A DNA stretch of 5,601 nt from JAFGHJ01 sp964418485 (GTDB lineage Bacteria; Hydrothermota; UBA3072), in assembly GCA_964418485.1 (NCBI GenBank), contig CAYQMH010000110.1, forward strand, positions 1 through 5,601, given 5' to 3'. The notes beneath the pieces are model-generated. The model was not told the origin of the DNA and ran no database searches. It saw only the letters and a list, made by a program, of their open reading frames with translations. The translations under genes were made by a program, and so were the position numbers. Position 1 is the stretch's first letter. Each line of letters starts with the position of its first letter. This document shows positions 4,952 through 5,601 of this stretch, in pieces.

Positions 4952-5304
4952 TGAAATTCTTGGCTGATGAAAACCTGGAAAAGCCGATTGTGGATTGGCT
5001 CAGAGAAAAAGGATATGATGTACTTTATATAACAGAGAAAACTCCGTCAATAAAAGACGAAAAAATAATCCAACTTGCCTTGAAAGAAAACAGAATACTA
5101 ATAACCAACGATAAAGATTTCGGCGAACTGGTTTTTCATTATGGTCAAATCACTTCAGGAATAATATTGATTAGATCTAAGGATAAAAGCTCACAAAAGA
5201 AATTAGAACTAGTAAAACAGTTGCTCAAAGAAATAAAAAATAAAATAAGCGGTAACTTTATTGTAGTAAATGAAAACGGAATAAGAATCAAAAAAATCCT
5301 TTAA
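4951..5304 (+). CDS. DUF5615 PIN-like toxin (VapC45/Mut7-C related)
   Basis: A 117-residue PIN-like nuclease of the DUF5615 family, the standard partner of DUF433. Hallmarks are intact: FLADENL at residues 3-9 (Asp6, Glu7, Asn8), IKDEKIIQLALKENRILITNDKDFGEL spanning 34-60 (Asp36; Thr52-Asn53-Asp54; Asp56-Phe57-Gly58), and the GIILIR strand after YGQITS. These acidic residues are expected to bind the metal for RNA cleavage. The start ATG overlaps the antitoxin TAA as TAATG and lacks a good ribosome binding site, so translation is probably coupled to the antitoxin. It ends in TAA, and no clear terminator follows. Length and motifs are normal, so this is the one apparently intact TA module of the three here. 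Confidence 0.92.
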   Translation: MKFLADENLEKPIVDWLREKGYDVLYITEKTPSIKDEKIIQLALKENRILITNDKDFGELVFHYGQITSGIILIRSKDKSSQKKLELVKQLLKEIKNKISGNFIVVNENGIRIKKIL

Positions 5305-5601
5305 TGCCAAGAAAATAACCGGATACATATTACACGATTTTTCATTTTTTTAACTCGAAACTCTAAACACGTAACCCGAAACTGTAATTAACCACAGAGA
5401 ACACAGAGAAAAGAAAAAAAACACAGAGACCACAGAGAAAATAAGATAATGTTGTTTAAACCCCACTTCCCCAAAATTAGAAACAACAAATTACACAAAT
5501 AGCACAAATTGTTTTTTTGACCAGTGACTAGTGACAAACGACTAGTGACTAATTGTCAAAGACACGTACATCGTACACAAAATCCTAGTGATTCAAGGGA
5601 C
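5305..5601. repeat. Intergenic repeat-rich stretch at the right end
   Basis: I see no gene in these 297 bases. Several repeat types occur in sequence. TAACTCGAAACT and TAACCCGAAACT lie 21 bases apart (5351-5362, 5372-5383). Four copies of CACAGAGA start at 5393, 5402, 5422 and 5431 (spacings 9, 20, 9). Two copies of GACTAGTGAC lie at 5526-5535 and 5540-5549. The window ends with GTACATCGTAC at 5566-5576 and CTAGTGATTCAAGGG. The CACAGAGA and related words also occur at 2-9 and 117-131. Confidence 0.7.

Noticed and set aside
5393..5438. CRISPR array from the CACAGAGA copies
   Set aside because: Units are 8 bases with 1-12 base gaps; no long conserved repeat, no unique spacers and no cas genes.

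Overview
The window is 5.6 kb of low-G+C bacterial DNA (roughly one third G+C by eye) with clear Shine-Dalgarno sites and TTGAC(A/T)-type sigma70-like promoters. The intergenic DNA is A/T-rich and built from degenerate short repeats (CACAGAGA, ATTCATA/ATTCAAAA, TAACTCGAAACT, GACTAGTGAC). This texture, with many toxin-antitoxin (TA) genes, suits an uncultured environmental Gram-negative lineage of the Omnitrophota/Planctomycetota/Desulfobacterota kind. That placement is inference; nothing here fixes the taxon.

Layout, left to right. 1-228 is a repeat block. 229-1271 (minus strand) is a two-gene operon: a PPC/DUF296 protein, then a membrane-anchored pseudopilin-like protein. 1272-1546 is an intergenic spacer holding the decayed 3' end of a paralogue of the gene at 3230-3802. 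1547-2335 (plus) is a zinc-ribbon SAM methyltransferase. 2515-3125 (minus) is a VapBC-like pair whose PIN toxin lacks two expected acidic active-site residues. 3230-3802 (minus) is a small exported protein, possibly NTF2-like. 3852-4395 (minus) is a Doc-type TA module that appears dead: a one-base frameshift in the antitoxin, an amber codon at codon 5 of doc, and Lys to Glu in the Fic/Doc motif. 4451-4575 is a second repeat block that shares a composite repeat with the left one. 4712-5304 (plus) is an intact DUF433/DUF5615 (VapB45/VapC45-like) TA pair. 5305-5601 is a third repeat-rich stretch.

The main theme is three unrelated TA modules within about 2.8 kb at three stages of decay: intact, toxin active site eroded, and both genes broken. 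All three have a TTGAC(A/T) -35 box and a 16-bp spacer. In both modules with open reading frames the antitoxin and toxin overlap as TAATG, and the toxin has no good ribosome binding site of its own. In the broken module the antitoxin stop and the presumed toxin start overlap as TTGA. With the duplicated gene end and the repeat blocks, this looks like an accessory region with turnover. I see no convincing wholly new system; the decayed modules and the duplicated gene end are the points most worth checking.
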